From Plantibacter flavus (lineage in GTDB: Bacteria; Actinomycetota; Actinomycetes; Actinomycetales; Microbacteriaceae): a stretch of DNA of 64,000 bases. The notes under the pieces were generated by a model that saw nothing but the letters and a program-made list of their open reading frames with translations, did no database searches and was not told where the DNA came from. This document shows positions 18,250-27,231 of the stretch, one piece after another (position 1 is the stretch's first letter; every line of letters starts with the position of its first letter). A program made the position numbers and the translations under genes. The stretch spans positions 1,922,001 through 1,986,000 of the forward strand of contig NZ_CP019402.1 in NCBI RefSeq assembly GCF_002024505.1. The letters are read 5' to 3'.

Positions 18250-19296
18250 TCAGATCCGCTCGACCGGACCGGTTGACTCGCGCACGATCAGCGTGGTCGT
18301 GAGGCCGGGCCTGTCGTCCACCCTGTGCTCTCCCCGTACCTCGGCGACGAGCCGGTGGACGGCGGCCTCGCCGATGGCGGCGAGGGGGCTGCGCACGGTT
18401 GTCAGCGAGGGAGTGGTCAGATCGGCACCGAAGATGTCGTCGAAGCCGACGACGCTGAGTCGTCCGGGCACTGTGACGCCTGCCGTCCTGCACGCCCGCA
18501 GCAGTCCGAGTGCCATGAGGTCGTTGTAGGTGATGACCGCGGTCACGCCGGATGCGATGATCTTCGGCAGGGCATGCTCACCGCCCTCGATAGTCGGTCG
18601 GCCGGCGGTGAACATCGCGATCGACAGGCCGCGCGCACGTGCCGAACCGAAGATGCTGCTCCACCGGGTGCGGTTCATCCAGGACACGGCCGGTCCCGCC
18701 AGATAGCCGATCGAGCGGTGCCCGAGGTCGGCGAGGTGTCCCATCGCCTGCGCAACACCCATGGTCACGTCGGGGGTGATGGAGGGGAGGTCCGGAACCG
18801 CGCGGTTTGCCAGGACGACCGGCTTCGTCGCGGCCAACCGGCTGATCTCGTCGTCGCGCAGGCGAGAGGCGACGAGGAGTAGGCCGTCGACCGCCGACTG
18901 CAGGCGACCGGCGGTGGCGAGCTCGACCTCCCCGGACTCCTGCGACTCCGCGTACACGAGTGTCTGTCCAGTGGCGGCGATCGCGCGTTCTGCTCCGCGC
19001 ACGAGGTCGAAGTAGACAGGGTTGGTGATGTCGGAGATGAGGATCGCCAAGGTGTCGGTGCGGCCGGTCGGGAGTGCACGCGCCATCGGGTTGATGCGGT
19101 AGCCCAACTCCAGGGCGACCGCGCGGACGCGCTGCTCCGTCGCGCGATTGACCCGCCCGGGCTTGTTGAGCGCTCTGGAGACCGTGGACGCGTTGACGCC
19201 GACCGCGCGCGCCACGTCGTAGATCGTCGGAGCGAGGCGTCGCCCGCCCGCCCGGGCCGGTGTCTCCTCGGCGAGCTTGCCCTGTGGATCATCCAT
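18250..19296 (-). CDS. LacI-family transcriptional regulator of the glycoside locus
   Basis: A 348-residue LacI/GalR repressor. The helix-turn-helix/hinge reads TIYDVARAVGVNASTVSRALN followed by RVRAVALELGYRINPMARAL; the periplasmic-binding-like domain has ILISDITNPVYFDLVRGAE. The chosen ATG has AGAGGAC upstream; a longer in-frame start lacks support. It is divergent from the GH43 gene, with TGGCAATCGGTTGACA in the shared promoter. The same site in reverse is found before the ABC binding-protein gene near 33.1 kb, so it may control both loci. Confidence 0.9.
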   Translation of the reverse strand: MDDPQGKLAEETPARAGGRRLAPTIYDVARAVGVNASTVSRALNKPGRVNRATEQRVRAVALELGYRINPMARALPTGRTDTLAILISDITNPVYFDLVRGAERAIAATGQTLVYAESQESGEVELATAGRLQSAVDGLLLVASRLRDDEISRLAATKPVVLANRAVPDLPSITPDVTMGVAQAMGHLADLGHRSIGYLAGPAVSWMNRTRWSSIFGSARARGLSIAMFTAGRPTIEGGEHALPKIIASGVTAVITYNDLMALGLLRACRTAGVTVPGRLSVVGFDDIFGADLTTPSLTTVRSPLAAIGEAAVHRLVAEVRGEHRVDDRPGLTTTLIVRESTGPVERI

Positions 19297-19354
19297 GTCG
19301 TCCTCTGTCCGTCCTGCGTCGGATTGCCGGTGCTGCGCCCGCAATGGCAAGTTC

Positions 19355-19370
19355 TGGCAATCGGTTGACA
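19355..19370. promoter_or_regulatory. LacI-type operator TGGCAATCGGTTGACA
   Basis: This near-palindrome has the central CG step typical of LacI operators. Its last six bases form the -35 box of the GH43 promoter, so binding would block RNA polymerase. It matches 15 of 16 bases with the complement of the site at 33133-33148. Confidence 0.75.
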
Positions 19371-19394
19371 GATTTTGTCTTGCTCAGTCAAAAT
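19365..19394 (+). promoter_or_regulatory. Promoter of the GH43-GUS-MFS operon
   Basis: TTGACA at 19365-19370 and CAAAAT at 19389-19394 are spaced 18 bp. The -35 overlaps the LacI operator. A second inverted repeat ATTTTG-N11-CAAAAT spans the -10 region. Confidence 0.55.
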
Positions 19395-19444
19395 AGCACC
19401 ACGAGCCCCTCGCACCGTCGCGGAGGAGGAAGGAATCCACTCGC

Positions 19445-20911
19445 ATGACGAACACCCCGGTCATCCCCGGCTATCACCCCGATCCGTCCGTCTGCCGGGT
19501 CGGCGCGGCCTTCTTCCTCGCCACCTCGAGCTTCGAGTATTCGCCCGGCGTCCCCATATTCACGAGCACCGATCTCCGCTCGTGGGACCAGCTCGGCAAC
19601 GTTCTCACTCGAGAGGGTCAGCTGACGGTGCGGACCGGCGTCGAAGGCGCCAGCGGCGGTATCTACGCTCCCACCCTGCGACACCATGACGGCCGGTTCT
19701 GGCTCACAACCACCAATGTCGACGAGATCACCAAGGGGCACCTCATCGTGCACGCCGAACGTGCCGAGGGGCCATGGAGCGAGCCGGTCTACACGGAAGG
19801 CTTGATCGGCATCGACCCCGACCTCGCCTGGGGTGACGACGGGGTCTGCAGGCTCACGTGGGGCGACGTGATGCGCGGGTGCATCTCCCAGGTCGAGGTC
19901 GATCCGTCGACCGGTCGGGTCCTGTCCGAACCCGTGGTGCTCTGGCGCGGTATCGGAACCGGCGACACGCATCCGGAAGGTCCGCATGTGTTCAAGCGCG
20001 GAGACTGGTGGTACCTGCTGGTCGCCGAAGGCGGCACCGGTCCTGGCCACATGGTGACCGTCGCGCGATCAGCGGCCATCGACGGACCATTCGTGGGGAA
20101 CCCGGCGAACCCGATCCTGTCGCACCGCAGCACGACCCATGCGGTCCAGTCCACCGGTCATGCCGACCTGGTGGAGGCCGAGGACGGCAGCTGGGCGATG
20201 GTCCACCTCGGGGTCCGGCTGCGTGGATCGTTCCCGCGGTGGCACACGAACGGCCGCGAGACCTTCCTCGTCGGCATCGATTGGGTAGACGACTGGCCCG
20301 TCGTCGTGGAGGACCGCTTCCCGGAGTCGACCCCGAAGACCTCGTTCGTGGACACCTTTGACGCACCGACCCTGCACCCGCGGTGGATCGCCCCGGGCGT
20401 GGCCCCGGCGTCCTTCGCGAGTGTCCGGGACGGAGCGCTGAACCTGACGGCGGGGCGACCCGCGGCGAGCCGTGACGCCGAGCACCTGCTGGCGGTCCGC
20501 GCACGCGATGAACAGTGGGCTGTGGAGGTGGCCGCGCCCGAGGGCGACATCGCGCTCGGCGTCCGCATCGACGACGCGCACCAGGCCGTGGTGCAGCGGG
20601 TCGGCGACCGCGTGACGGTCCGGGTCGTCATCGGCCCGCTCGACCAGATTGTCGCCGAACGGACCGGCGTCGACCGGCGTGAGTCGCTGACCGTCCGTGC
20701 CCTCGCTAACGCGCAGCAGCGGCCAGGCGCGCGCACCGGCCCCGACCGCATCATCCTCGGTCTCGGTGCTGAACCGGAAGCACTCGCCGACATCGATGGT
20801 CGGTACTGCTCTACCGAGGTCGCGGGCGGGTTCACGGGTCGCGTGATCGGGATCGAGGCGCTCGGCGGCGACGCGACCGTCACCCGGTTCTCTTACAGCG
20901 CCCTCCCTTGA
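19445..20911 (+). CDS. Glycoside hydrolase family 43 protein (beta-xylosidase/arabinosidase type)
   Basis: A 488-residue enzyme with a five-bladed beta-propeller N-domain and a C-terminal beta-sandwich. The three GH43 catalytic carboxylates are visible: Asp in GYHPDPSVC near residue 12, Asp in IGIDPDLAW near 122, and Glu in THPEGPHVFKRG near 179. The C-terminal part (DTFDAPTLHPRW to the end) resembles the xylosidase concanavalin-like domain. No signal peptide is present. A GGAGGAAGGAA ribosome site precedes the ATG. It is first in an operon with a beta-glucuronidase and an MFS transporter under LacI control. Confidence 0.88.
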   Translation: MTNTPVIPGYHPDPSVCRVGAAFFLATSSFEYSPGVPIFTSTDLRSWDQLGNVLTREGQLTVRTGVEGASGGIYAPTLRHHDGRFWLTTTNVDEITKGHLIVHAERAEGPWSEPVYTEGLIGIDPDLAWGDDGVCRLTWGDVMRGCISQVEVDPSTGRVLSEPVVLWRGIGTGDTHPEGPHVFKRGDWWYLLVAEGGTGPGHMVTVARSAAIDGPFVGNPANPILSHRSTTHAVQSTGHADLVEAEDGSWAMVHLGVRLRGSFPRWHTNGRETFLVGIDWVDDWPVVVEDRFPESTPKTSFVDTFDAPTLHPRWIAPGVAPASFASVRDGALNLTAGRPAASRDAEHLLAVRARDEQWAVEVAAPEGDIALGVRIDDAHQAVVQRVGDRVTVRVVIGPLDQIVAERTGVDRRESLTVRALANAQQRPGARTGPDRIILGLGAEPEALADIDGRYCSTEVAGGFTGRVIGIEALGGDATVTRFSYSALP

Positions 20912-20993
20912 ACCCGGCCCCGAACCGCTCAGCTTCGTCTCGCTCTGAACCATCGACCCTCACCACCTCGCATCGTCGCGAAGAAGGAACCCC

Positions 20994-22808
20994 ATGTTGA
21001 AACCCCGCGCCACCCCCACCCGGGACCTCGTCAACCTCGACGGCCTGTGGTCGTTCGCGCTCGACTCCGCCACAGGTGAGCAGCCATGGCTCGAGCGGCT
21101 CCCCGGCTCGCTCGAGGTGGCGGTACCTGCGAGCTACAACGACCAATTCACCTCCGCCGAGATCCGCGATCATGTGGGCTGGGTGTATTACCAGCGCCCC
21201 GTGTCCATCCCGCGCGGGTGGGGCGGTGAGCGCATCATGCTCCGGTTCGACGCCGCGACGCACGCCGCGCGGGTCTACATCGACGACGCGTTCGTCGGGG
21301 AGCACCAGGGTGGCTACACGCCGTTCGAGATCGACATCAGCGACCGGGTGCAAGCGGGGGTGAGCGTCCGCTTGACGGTCGCTGTCGACAACCAACTGAC
21401 GAACATCACGATCCCCCCGGGCATCATCAGCGAGGCACCGGACGGCCGCAAGCAGCAGGCGGTGCTTCACGACTTCTACAACTACGCGGGGCTCGCGCGC
21501 TCGGTCTGGCTGTACAGCTCGCCCAAGGTCCGTGTGGAGGACGTGACCGTGGTCACGGAGGTCGACGGCGCGGACGGGATCGTCACGTACCGCGTCGCGA
21601 CCACGGCGCCGGCCGATGTCCGCGTCCGGGTGCTCGACGCCACCGGAACCGAGGTCGCCACCGGCGCGGGGGAGTCCGCCACCCTCACCATCCCGGGCGT
21701 CACCCGCTGGCAGCCTGGCGCGGCCTACCTGTACGACCTCGCGGTCGAACTCGTCGACGGTGATCGGCTGATCGACAGCTACACGCAGGCGTTCGGCGTC
21801 CGCACAGTCGAAGTCCGCGGCACACAGCTCCTCATCAATGACTCGCCCTTCTACTTCACCGGGTTCGGCAAGCACGAGGACACCGCCATCCGCGGTAAGG
21901 GACACGACAATGCCTACCTCGTCCACGACTTCCAGCTCCTCGACTGGATCGGGGCGAACTCGTTCCGCACCTCGCACTACCCCTACGCCGAGGAGGTGCT
22001 CGAGTTTGCCGACCGGCAGGGCATCGTCGTGATCGACGAGACTGCGGCGGTCGGACTCAACCTCGGGGTGCAGGGCGGCCTCACCGGCATCCCGCCCACC
22101 CCGACCTTCGCACCGGAGAACTTCGGCGGGGTGACGCGCGAGATCCACGCGCAGCACCTCCGAGAACTGATCGACCGGGACAAGAACCACCCGAGCGTCG
22201 TGATGTGGTGCATCGCGAACGAGCCTGCCTCGAACGAGGAGGGCGCGCGGGAGTACTTCGAACCGCTCGTCGACCTCGCCCGCGAGCTCGACCCGACGAG
22301 GCCGCTCACCTACGCGGCGGTGATGTTCGCGAACGCACAGAACGACACCATCGCCGACCTCTTCGACGTCCTCAGCATCAACCGGTACTTCGGGTGGTAC
22401 GTGTTCACGGGCGACCTCGCCACGGCCGAGCACTACCTCGAGCAGGACCTCCGTGGGTGGGCGCAGCGGTTCGGGAAGCCGATCATGATGTCCGAGTACG
22501 GCGCGGACACGATGCCCGGTCAACACTCCGTATGGGACCTGCCGTGGAGCGAGGAGTACCAGACCGACTACCTCGCGATGAACCATCGCGTCTTCGACCG
22601 CATCCCGGAGTTCATCGGCGAGCACGTGTGGAACTTCGCCGACTTCCAGACGTCACCCGGCATCCACCGGGTCGACGGGAACCGCAAGGGTGTCTTCACC
22701 CGCGACCGCAAGCCGAAGGGTGCCGCGTTCTTGTTGCGGCGTCGCTGGACGGGGCTCGACGGGTCGAAGCCCGGGCAGGCCACCGACGGAGCCGACGACG
22801 ACCGCTGA
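20994..22808 (+). CDS. uidA: Beta-glucuronidase, glycoside hydrolase family 2
   Basis: A 604-residue GH2 enzyme, the size of E. coli UidA. It has sugar-binding, immunoglobulin-like and TIM-barrel domains in order. The acid/base is E410 in IANEPA, the nucleophile E501 in MSEYGAD, and N563-R-K565 in DGNRKGVFTRDRKPK matches the Asn-x-Lys motif that recognises the glucuronate carboxylate. This makes beta-glucuronidase much more likely than beta-galactosidase. It is intracellular, so glucuronides would be imported, perhaps by the following MFS protein. Confidence 0.92.
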   Translation: MLKPRATPTRDLVNLDGLWSFALDSATGEQPWLERLPGSLEVAVPASYNDQFTSAEIRDHVGWVYYQRPVSIPRGWGGERIMLRFDAATHAARVYIDDAFVGEHQGGYTPFEIDISDRVQAGVSVRLTVAVDNQLTNITIPPGIISEAPDGRKQQAVLHDFYNYAGLARSVWLYSSPKVRVEDVTVVTEVDGADGIVTYRVATTAPADVRVRVLDATGTEVATGAGESATLTIPGVTRWQPGAAYLYDLAVELVDGDRLIDSYTQAFGVRTVEVRGTQLLINDSPFYFTGFGKHEDTAIRGKGHDNAYLVHDFQLLDWIGANSFRTSHYPYAEEVLEFADRQGIVVIDETAAVGLNLGVQGGLTGIPPTPTFAPENFGGVTREIHAQHLRELIDRDKNHPSVVMWCIANEPASNEEGAREYFEPLVDLARELDPTRPLTYAAVMFANAQNDTIADLFDVLSINRYFGWYVFTGDLATAEHYLEQDLRGWAQRFGKPIMMSEYGADTMPGQHSVWDLPWSEEYQTDYLAMNHRVFDRIPEFIGEHVWNFADFQTSPGIHRVDGNRKGVFTRDRKPKGAAFLLRRRWTGLDGSKPGQATDGADDDR

Positions 22809-22823
22809 CCCGTCCATCCGCGC

Positions 22824-22847
22824 GCGGCCCCTCGGGGGTGAGGGCCG
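22824..22847. other. Intergenic hairpin after uidA
   Basis: A 7-bp inverted repeat GCGGCCC and GGGCCGC with an 11-base loop lies between uidA and the MFS gene on the same strand. It is weak and could be an attenuator or chance. Confidence 0.3.
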
Positions 22848-22905
22848 CCGCGGGTGATCCCGACCCCGCAGCACATCCCGCACCACCCGACCGAAGAAGG
22901 AACCC

Positions 22906-24276
22906 ATGGGCATCAACGACGAGCTCACTCCAGAGGAGTCCTCACGCATCACCATCGCCGCTGCCACGGCGCGTCCCATGACCTCCGGCACCGCCGCAGG
23001 TCCCACCACGACCAACCTCCCGACGCCCGACGGCCCGACCCGTCCAGTCAGCGCCCGCTTCATCGTGACGATGATGCTCGCGAACTTCGGGTCCTCGATG
23101 GCGTTCATCGTCCCGCTGTCCTATTCGCTGGCCCTCCGGATCCAGGAACTGGTGCCCGGCCATGAGGAGGTGTTGGGGTATGCGACGGGACTCGCGCAGG
23201 CGGTGTTCATCCTCACGGCACCGCTCATCGGCATCTGGAGTGACCGCACCCGCTCGCGGCTCGGTCGCCGTCGCCCGTTCATGCTGGGCGGGATCGTCTT
23301 CGGACTCGTCGGTCTGCTCGTCATCTCCGTGGCCCCGAGCGTGCCCGTCCTCATCATCGGGTGGATCATCGCCATGTTCGGCTGGGCCAACGTGGGAGCG
23401 GCGATCATGTTCCTCCAGGCGGACCTCGTGCCGGAACAGCAACGCGGCAAGATCTCCGGACTCACCGGCCTGACCGCCCAGGTCGCGCCGATCCTCGGCA
23501 TCGGCATCGTCTACGCCGTGGTCGACATCAGCACCGTGCTCGTGTTCCTGCTGCCGGGTGTCGTCGGAGCGGTCACCGTGCTCGCGTTCGTCCTCCTCGG
23601 CAAGGACCCGGACTCGCGGGGCATGGCGCTGCCGGACGACCGCATCTCCCTGAAGAAGGTGTTCTCGAGCTACGCCTTCAATCCGCGGAAGTACCCGGAC
23701 TTCGGGTGGAACTGGCTCGGCCGCTTCACGTTCTTCATCGGCCTGTACTTCAACACGAGCTTCGCGACCTTCTTCTACGCCCAGCGGCTCGGGCTGCCGG
23801 TCTCCGAGATCGCCGGCGCCGTGACGGTCATCGGCCTCCTCGGAGTCGTCGCCGCCGTCGTCGGAGCGCTCGGCGGCGGATGGGTGTCGGACAAGCTGGG
23901 GCGACGGAAGCTCTTCGTCCTCATCGGAGCGCTGCTCTTCGCGGTCGGCGCGGTGATCGAGGCCACCGCGTTCTCCTTCCCGCAGCTCGTCATCGGCGCC
24001 GTCATCATGAACCTCGCCCTGGCGGCGTTCGGAGCGGTCGACCAGGCCATCGTCCTGGCGATCCTTCCCGACCGCTCCGAGGCCGGCCGCTACATGTCGG
24101 TCGTGTCGTTCGCGCAGAAGCTGCCGAGCGCGATCGCGCCGCTCCTGGCCCCGGCGATCATCGCGATCGGTGCGGTGGACGGGGTGAAGAACTACACGCT
24201 CCTGTATCTCGTCGGCGGGGTGTTCGCCCTGCTCGGCGGGTCGATCATCCTGACGAAGGTGAAGGGCATCCGGTAG
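22906..24276 (+). CDS. MFS transporter, glycoside uptake (paralogue B)
   Basis: A 456-residue twelve-helix MFS protein closely related to the transporter at 12.8 kb; shared blocks include PGHEEVLGY, IWSDR-RSRLGRR, KYPDF-WNWLGRF and SEAGRYM. The loop motif is GIWSDRTRSRLGRRRPF. It has a GAAGGAA ribosome site and follows GH43 and beta-glucuronidase, so it is probably the importer for a glucuronide or xyloside. The two copies bracket the locus and look like an old duplication with different substrates. Confidence 0.83.
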   Translation: MGINDELTPEESSRITIAAATARPMTSGTAAGPTTTNLPTPDGPTRPVSARFIVTMMLANFGSSMAFIVPLSYSLALRIQELVPGHEEVLGYATGLAQAVFILTAPLIGIWSDRTRSRLGRRRPFMLGGIVFGLVGLLVISVAPSVPVLIIGWIIAMFGWANVGAAIMFLQADLVPEQQRGKISGLTGLTAQVAPILGIGIVYAVVDISTVLVFLLPGVVGAVTVLAFVLLGKDPDSRGMALPDDRISLKKVFSSYAFNPRKYPDFGWNWLGRFTFFIGLYFNTSFATFFYAQRLGLPVSEIAGAVTVIGLLGVVAAVVGALGGGWVSDKLGRRKLFVLIGALLFAVGAVIEATAFSFPQLVIGAVIMNLALAAFGAVDQAIVLAILPDRSEAGRYMSVVSFAQKLPSAIAPLLAPAIIAIGAVDGVKNYTLLYLVGGVFALLGGSIILTKVKGIR

Positions 24277-24295
24277 GTGGGTCGAGTGGCGTCCG

Positions 24296-25342
24296 TCAGC
24301 CGCCGTTCGACTGGCGGATGCCCTCGCCGAGCGCGGTGAAGCGGTAGACGTACCCGCCGGCTTCGCCGCTGACCGTCACGTACGCGTCGGTGGTCCCCGG
24401 TTCGATGGCGAGGTTCGTGGCCGATCCGACCCCGTCCTCGTCGTGCGGCATCTCCACGGTGGCGAGGTGCTCGCCGGTGTCGCTGTAGACGAGCACCGCG
24501 GCCCGCCCGTGGAGACCGAGGTAGAGGTTGCCGTCGGCGTCCACCGCGGCCGAGTCGACCTGCGTCGTCCCGCCGTCGATGTAGAGCGCCGGGAACGCCA
24601 CCGCCACCCGCGATCGGGTCTCGTCCAGCCGGACGAAGTCGACCTGGTTCCCCGTGTTGTGCGTCACCCAGAGGCCGTCGAAGCCCGGCGTGAAGGCGAC
24701 GCCGTTGGGGGCGGCGAGCCCGTCGGCGAGGACGCTCGGCTCCGCGGTCGAACCGTCGAGACGGATGAGCCGGCCCGACGCCTCCCAGTACGGCCGGTCG
24801 TATCCGGCGGAGTCCGTGACGTAGAGGTGCCCCGCCTCGTCGAAGGAGACGTCGTCCGGGTGGATCGGCGCCCCGTCGACGTCGCCCGCGAAGAACTGCC
24901 GGAGGTCGCCTCCGTCCGCCGTGACGCTGTCGATCCGGCCACCGATGAAGTCCGTGAGGTACAGCCGGTCGTCCACGGGGCTGAACTGCGCGGAGGTGTA
25001 GGCGCTCGTCGAATCGGTGTGGACGGGCGTGACGTCGAGGGACTCGGTGTCGATCCGGAGCACCTTCGGTCCGCCGGGAGGTGCCGTGACGTCCACCACG
25101 TAGAGGTCGCCGTCGGGTCCGAACGTCGGGCCTTCGAGGAGTGTCATCCCCGTGAGTTCGTGCGGTGAGGTGACCTGGAGGAGTTCGGTGGCGGTGATGG
25201 TGGTCGCTCCTGCAGGTCCCGTCGTCGACGAGGCGGCGGGCGCGGTGGTGGCGGTGGTGCATCCGGCCAGCGTCGTCGCCAGGACGAGGCCGCCGAACAC
25301 CCGGACGTCGCGACGTCGCCACACGGCGGTGTCGGCGCTCAT
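24296..25342 (-). CDS. SMP-30/gluconolactonase-like lipoprotein
   Basis: A 348-residue secreted protein. The N-terminal signal ends in a lipobox, LATTLAGC (Cys about residue 27), followed by a Thr/Ala/Ser-rich linker. The rest looks like a six-bladed beta-propeller with repeats such as EGPTFGPDGDLYVVD, HPDDVSFDEAGHLYVTD and APNGVAFTPG, matching SMP-30/gluconolactonase-like proteins. Its ATG overlaps the monooxygenase stop by four bases, so they form an operon. A lactonase acting on Baeyer-Villiger products is possible but not shown. Confidence 0.78.
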   Translation of the reverse strand: MSADTAVWRRRDVRVFGGLVLATTLAGCTTATTAPAASSTTGPAGATTITATELLQVTSPHELTGMTLLEGPTFGPDGDLYVVDVTAPPGGPKVLRIDTESLDVTPVHTDSTSAYTSAQFSPVDDRLYLTDFIGGRIDSVTADGGDLRQFFAGDVDGAPIHPDDVSFDEAGHLYVTDSAGYDRPYWEASGRLIRLDGSTAEPSVLADGLAAPNGVAFTPGFDGLWVTHNTGNQVDFVRLDETRSRVAVAFPALYIDGGTTQVDSAAVDADGNLYLGLHGRAAVLVYSDTGEHLATVEMPHDEDGVGSATNLAIEPGTTDAYVTVSGEAGGYVYRFTALGEGIRQSNGG

Positions 25343-27162
25343 CGGCTCGCGCCTGCGGTCGCGGTCTCGGCGGTCACGAGCACCTCGTGCAGCCTGTTCG
25401 CCCGCCACTCGGCCAGCAACCGTCGGAACTGGAGCGGGCTGCCCGAGTACGAGGCGCCGGTCATCGACCGCGTCCCCTCCCCGTTGTAGTACCCCGGCGT
25501 GCAGGCGGCCTGGTAGGCGGTCACGTCTCGGGCGGTCCGGGCGATGGTCCGCACCCAGGCCTCCTCCGCTTCCGCCGTCGGCTCGACACGGACGACGTCC
25601 GCCGCGCGTGCCTGCTCGACGACCGCAGCGATGTGCTCGGCCTGGTCGCGCAGGATGTGCGCGAAGTTCACCGAGGTCGCGTTCTGGATCGGGCCCAGCT
25701 GGAACAGGTTCGGGAAACCGTGGGTCATGAACCCGTGCAGTGTCCGCGGTCCGCGGCCCCAGGCCTCGAGGAGGTTCCGACCGTCGCGTCCGAAGACGGG
25801 CAGGGTGCCTGAGACGACGCCGGACACCCCGGCTTCGAACCCGGTGGCGAAGATGACGCAGTCGACCTCGTACTCGGTGTCGCCGACCACCACCGAGTGC
25901 TCGGTCATGCGGGTGATCCCGCCGTGGTCGGCGGTGTCGACGAGGGTCACGTTCGGGCGGTTGAACGTCTGCAGGTAGTGGTCGCTGAAGGCCGGACGCT
26001 TGCACATGTAGCGGTACCACGGCTTCAGGACGGCGGCCGTGGCCGGGTCCTCGACGACCGCGTCCACCCGCGCTCGGATGCGGTTCATCGTGGCGGCGTC
26101 CTGGAGCTCCTCGAGCAGCTCCCGCTCGTCGTCGGGGATCGTGGTGTCGACCCGCCCCGACAGCACCTTCCGTTGCAGTGCCGCCGTCGCGGTCCATCCG
26201 TCGTCGATGAGCGACTCCTCGACCGGTTCGCCGGAGAGGACGGCGATGAAGTTGTCCATCCGTTCGCGCTGCCAACCGGGACGGAGCGATGCCGCCCAGT
26301 CCGGGTCCGTCGGCCGGTTGTCGCGGACGTCGACGGTCGACGGCGTGCGCTGAAACACGACGAGCTCCTGGGCGTCGCGGCCGAGGTGGGGGATCACCTG
26401 GATGCCCGTCGCCCCGGTGCCGACGACCGCGACCCGCTTGTCCGCGAGGCCGGTGAGTCCGCCGTCCGCGCTCCCGCCCGTGTAGTCGTAGTCCCATCGG
26501 CTCGTGTGGAAGGTGTGGCCGCGGAACGTCTCGATGCCGGGGATGCCGGGGAGCTTCGGCTGCGTCAGTGTGCCGGAGGAGGTGATGACGAACCGGGCGG
26601 TCATGCGGTCACCGCGGTCCGTCTCGACGGTCCAGTGTCCGTCGTCGTCCCAGGTGAGTCCGGTGGCGCGCGTCTGGAACAGGGCGTCGTGCAGCAGTCC
26701 GTAGTGCTCGGCGATCGCGACAGCATGCTGCCTGATCTCCTCGCCCGGTGCGTACCGCCACGACGGCACGGTCCCGAGCTCCTCGAGTAGTGGCAGGTAC
26801 ACGGAGGCCTCGACGTCGCAGTGGATGCCGGGGTAGCGGTTCCAATACCAGGTGCCGCCCACGCCGCCGGCCTCGTCCATGAGTCGGATCGACTCCACAC
26901 CGGCATCGCGGAGTCGGGCCGCCGTGAGCAGGCCGCCGAATCCGGCGCCGATGATGAGCACCTCGACGTGGTCCGTGCGAGGCTCGCGCTCCTGCCAGGC
27001 CGTGTAGGGGTCCTTCGCGTAATATCCGAACGCACCGGCGGCACGGCGGTACTGGGCTTGGCCGTCGGGGCGGAGCCGTCGGTCGCGTTCGTGGGCGTAC
27101 GTCGCGCGGAGGGCGTCGAGGTCGATGTCGTCGATCTCGGGGCGGGGGGCTGTCTTGGTCAT
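25339..27162 (-). CDS. Type I Baeyer-Villiger-like flavin monooxygenase
   Basis: A 607-residue FAD/NADPH enzyme. It has an N-terminal extension of about 65 residues, a first Rossmann motif IIGAGFGGL at about 70-78, the type I Baeyer-Villiger fingerprint FRGHTFHTSRWD at 213-224 (FxGxxxHxxxWD), and a second Rossmann motif VVGTGATG at 247-254. Such enzymes insert oxygen next to a ketone to give an ester or lactone. It is divergent from a MarR gene and cotranscribed with an SMP-30-like lipoprotein. Substrate unknown. Confidence 0.87.
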   Translation of the reverse strand: MTKTAPRPEIDDIDLDALRATYAHERDRRLRPDGQAQYRRAAGAFGYYAKDPYTAWQEREPRTDHVEVLIIGAGFGGLLTAARLRDAGVESIRLMDEAGGVGGTWYWNRYPGIHCDVEASVYLPLLEELGTVPSWRYAPGEEIRQHAVAIAEHYGLLHDALFQTRATGLTWDDDGHWTVETDRGDRMTARFVITSSGTLTQPKLPGIPGIETFRGHTFHTSRWDYDYTGGSADGGLTGLADKRVAVVGTGATGIQVIPHLGRDAQELVVFQRTPSTVDVRDNRPTDPDWAASLRPGWQRERMDNFIAVLSGEPVEESLIDDGWTATAALQRKVLSGRVDTTIPDDERELLEELQDAATMNRIRARVDAVVEDPATAAVLKPWYRYMCKRPAFSDHYLQTFNRPNVTLVDTADHGGITRMTEHSVVVGDTEYEVDCVIFATGFEAGVSGVVSGTLPVFGRDGRNLLEAWGRGPRTLHGFMTHGFPNLFQLGPIQNATSVNFAHILRDQAEHIAAVVEQARAADVVRVEPTAEAEEAWVRTIARTARDVTAYQAACTPGYYNGEGTRSMTGASYSGSPLQFRRLLAEWRANRLHEVLVTAETATAGASR

Positions 27163-27170
27163 GGGTAAAG

Positions 27171-27187
27171 CTTAGCTTTTGGCTAAG
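27171..27187. promoter_or_regulatory. Probable MarR operator, CTTAGC-N5-GCTAAG
   Basis: A perfect 6-bp inverted repeat with a five-base spacer lies just before the monooxygenase start and in the divergent MarR promoter region. It is AT-rich relative to its surroundings. MarR dimers bind such repeats. Confidence 0.65.
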
Positions 27188-27219
27188 TAAATAGTCCTGA
27201 GGATCTGCTGAGTCACCAC

Positions 27220-27225
27220 TACCGT
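27220..27225 (+). promoter_or_regulatory. TACCGT -10 element, probable leaderless promoter
   Basis: TACCGT ends six bases before the MarR ATG, with no Shine-Dalgarno sequence between them. Same geometry as several other genes in this window. Confidence 0.5.
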
Positions 27226-27231
27226 GGTCTC

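Noticed and set aside
20880..22625. 581-codon minus-strand open frame opposite beta-glucuronidase
   Set aside because: Shadow of uidA, whose active-site residues are all present on the plus strand.
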